Assembly: GCA_005880055.1 (NCBI GenBank)
Contig: VBJS01000211.1
Location: 1 to 6,504, forward strand
Length of the DNA: 6,504 nt
Direction: 5' to 3'
Source of the DNA: Chloroflexota bacterium
GTDB taxonomy: Bacteria > Chloroflexota > Dehalococcoidia > SM23-28-2 > RBG-16-64-32
The notes beneath the pieces are model-generated. The model worked only from the letters and a program-made list of their open reading frames with translations, was not told where the DNA came from and made no database searches. The number at the start of each line of letters is the position of its first letter. The stretch's first letter is position 1. Of the stretch, positions 5,663 through 6,504 are shown piece after piece. The position numbers were made by a program, and so were the translations under genes.

Positions 5663-6021
5663 GGGGACGAAAGGGTTCGACAGGGATGGTTGAGCCCGGA
5701 TTGCAGGCGGAGATGGCCACGCTCTCCCTAAACAGGTGGCAAAACAGTAACTGGCAACTCTAACCAGTACGCTCTCGCTGCCTAATCTAAGGTAGTGACG
5801 TTGGGCTCAGGCCTCACCCCGATGGGCGGAGCCCGACGACGCAATGTCGGGGCGCTGTCTCCCCCACGCCGGTAAGGGAGGCCTAAGACAACCGGCTGCG
5901 CCCGGCGGTTACGGCGCCGTTCACGGTACGCCGGGCGAGATGCAAGCAACGGCTAAGCCTGTAGGACATCCGGGTGGGCTGTCCACTGGACGAGGGGTTC
6001 AATTCCCCTCCGTCTCCACCA
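5663..6021 (+). ncRNA. ssrA: Transfer-messenger RNA (tmRNA)
   Basis: tmRNA rescues stalled ribosomes by acting as alanyl-tRNA and then as a template for a degradation tag. The 5' GGGGACG (5663-5669) pairs with CGTCTCC (6011-6017; one G-T wobble), followed by discriminator A and an encoded CCA (6019-6021). The 5' consensus GGGTTCGACAGGGA is present, and the T-loop is TTCAATT (5998-6004). Helix H2 is visible as CCCGGAT (5695-5701) with ATCCGGG (5968-5974). PK1 is an H-type pseudoknot: GGAGA 5709-5713 with TCTCC 5723-5727, interleaved with GCCAC 5716-5720 and GTGGC 5736-5740. The tag frame follows 12 bases later. The rest (about 5790-5960) holds further GC-rich inverted repeats, as expected for PK2-PK4. 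One-piece form, about 359 bases, normal length. The T-stem appears to be six rather than five base pairs. Confidence 0.96.
5753..5785 (+). other. tmRNA tag reading frame (GNSNQYALAA)
   Basis: The tag codons run from GGC (5753-5755) to TAA (5783-5785) and encode GNSNQYALAA, with the usual YALAA end recognised by ClpXP-type proteases. The resume codon is chosen for two reasons. It is preceded by TAACT, with T at -5 and A at -4 as at E. coli U85/A86 and the same as in Thermus. It also lies 12 bases after the PK1 3' strand, close to E. coli spacing. An earlier GGC at 5738 would give 15 residues but lies inside the PK1 stem. Confidence 0.8.
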
Positions 6022-6103
6022 AATTCGATGCCGGATCAGTGTCCTGCACGAGGCCCATGGGAAATACGGGGCGGTGCGCAGCCGCGCGGTTATGGTCTCG
6101 GGC

Positions 6104-6502
6104 TCACACCCCGGAATCAAGCGGCGCAAAAAACGCCACGAGATTACCGTCAGGGTCTTTGACCTCGGCGTCGCGCTGGCCCCAGAAGGCATCCCACGGC
6201 TCTTTGTGAGCCTCGACTCCTTGCTCAATGAGCGTCTTGTAGAGAGTGTCGACTTCTGCCGGCGAGTCACATAGGAAAGCCAGTGCCATGCGGTGACCAC
6301 CGCTCGGCTGGGTCCAGACGGGATCGAAGGACTTTACCAGTTCGATGGTGTCCAACATGAGCCGTATCCCGCCCGGCAGGGCCGCCTCTGCGTGGCCATT
6401 TTCGTCTTGCTCCGGGAACTCAATCCCCAGACGCCGGTAGAAAGCAATTGAGGCACGCAGGTCGGAGACGACCAGCCCGATGGCATCAAGTCGCGGCTTC
6501 AT
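6104..6502 (-). CDS. VOC family protein (glyoxalase/bleomycin resistance/dioxygenase fold)
   Basis: The 132-residue protein has the two beta-alpha-beta-beta-beta modules of the vicinal oxygen chelate fold. Module one is about 5-60 (LDAIGLVVSDLRASIAFYRRLG). Module two is about 68-127, ending in VKDPDGNLVAFFAP, close to the family's DPDGN-x-x-E/xF signature. The metal ligand usually found near the start (His in LDHIGL) is Ala7 here, and the Glu after DPDGN is replaced by Ala123. A metal-dependent glyoxalase or dioxygenase activity is therefore doubtful, and a binding-type role (as in bleomycin resistance proteins) is possible. The ATG at 6502 matches the family N-terminus. Only two bases lie upstream in the window, so ribosome site and promoter cannot be seen. 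It converges on ssrA, with an 82-base gap (6022-6103) in which I see no clear terminator. Confidence 0.87.
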   Translation of the reverse strand: MKPRLDAIGLVVSDLRASIAFYRRLGIEFPEQDENGHAEAALPGGIRLMLDTIELVKSFDPVWTQPSGGHRMALAFLCDSPAEVDTLYKTLIEQGVEAHKEPWDAFWGQRDAEVKDPDGNLVAFFAPLDSGV

Positions 6503-6504
6503 CG

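Noticed and set aside
5738..5752. Longer tmRNA tag beginning at GGC 5738 (GKTVTGNSNQYALAA)
   Set aside because: The codon lies in the PK1 stem, whereas GGC 5753 has the correct TAACT context and normal distance from PK1.
5844..6209. Plus-strand open frame of 121 codons over the tmRNA 3' half and the VOC gene
   Set aside because: It overlaps a structured RNA and the antisense of a real gene. The translation is low-complexity and unlike any protein.

Overview
The window reads as a GC-rich bacterial chromosome segment (roughly 60% GC by eye, strong GC preference at third codon positions). It is housekeeping and metabolic in character. No transposon, phage, CRISPR or defence genes are visible. 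A Chloroflexota (Dehalococcoidia-like) source is a guess from gene style and tmRNA shape; the sequence does not prove it.

Left half, minus strand (about 1-3601): a 6-carboxytetrahydropterin synthase (QueD/PTPS) family gene is followed by a cysteine-rich putative zinc protein, a class I SAM-dependent methyltransferase with an N-terminal winged-helix-like segment, a doubtful small ORF, and the N-terminal 333 codons of an AMP-forming acyl-CoA ligase that runs off the left edge. The zinc protein and methyltransferase are 18 bases apart and probably share a transcript. The ligase has its own extended -10 promoter and a good Shine-Dalgarno sequence.

Right half, plus strand (about 3778-6021): from a divergent promoter region comes an S41 carboxy-terminal processing protease (CtpA), then smpB, then the tmRNA gene ssrA, which has its own promoter. 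The tmRNA looks complete: seven-base-pair acceptor stem, encoded CCA, PK1, and a tag frame reading GNSNQYALAA. In contrast, smpB has lost about 62 bases inside the gene, which removes about 22 residues and shifts the frame. This is the most notable observation in the window: an apparently intact tmRNA beside a broken partner gene. It is either a real lesion or an assembly error.

Right edge, minus strand: a VOC (glyoxalase/bleomycin-resistance fold) gene runs convergent to ssrA.

The protease and the ribosome-rescue genes share a protein quality-control theme, since E. coli Tsp is known to degrade ssrA-tagged proteins. I found no clear novel multi-gene system. The best candidates for follow-up are the smpB lesion, the Gln-to-Asn change in the CtpA catalytic triad, and the uncharacterised CxxC-rich protein.
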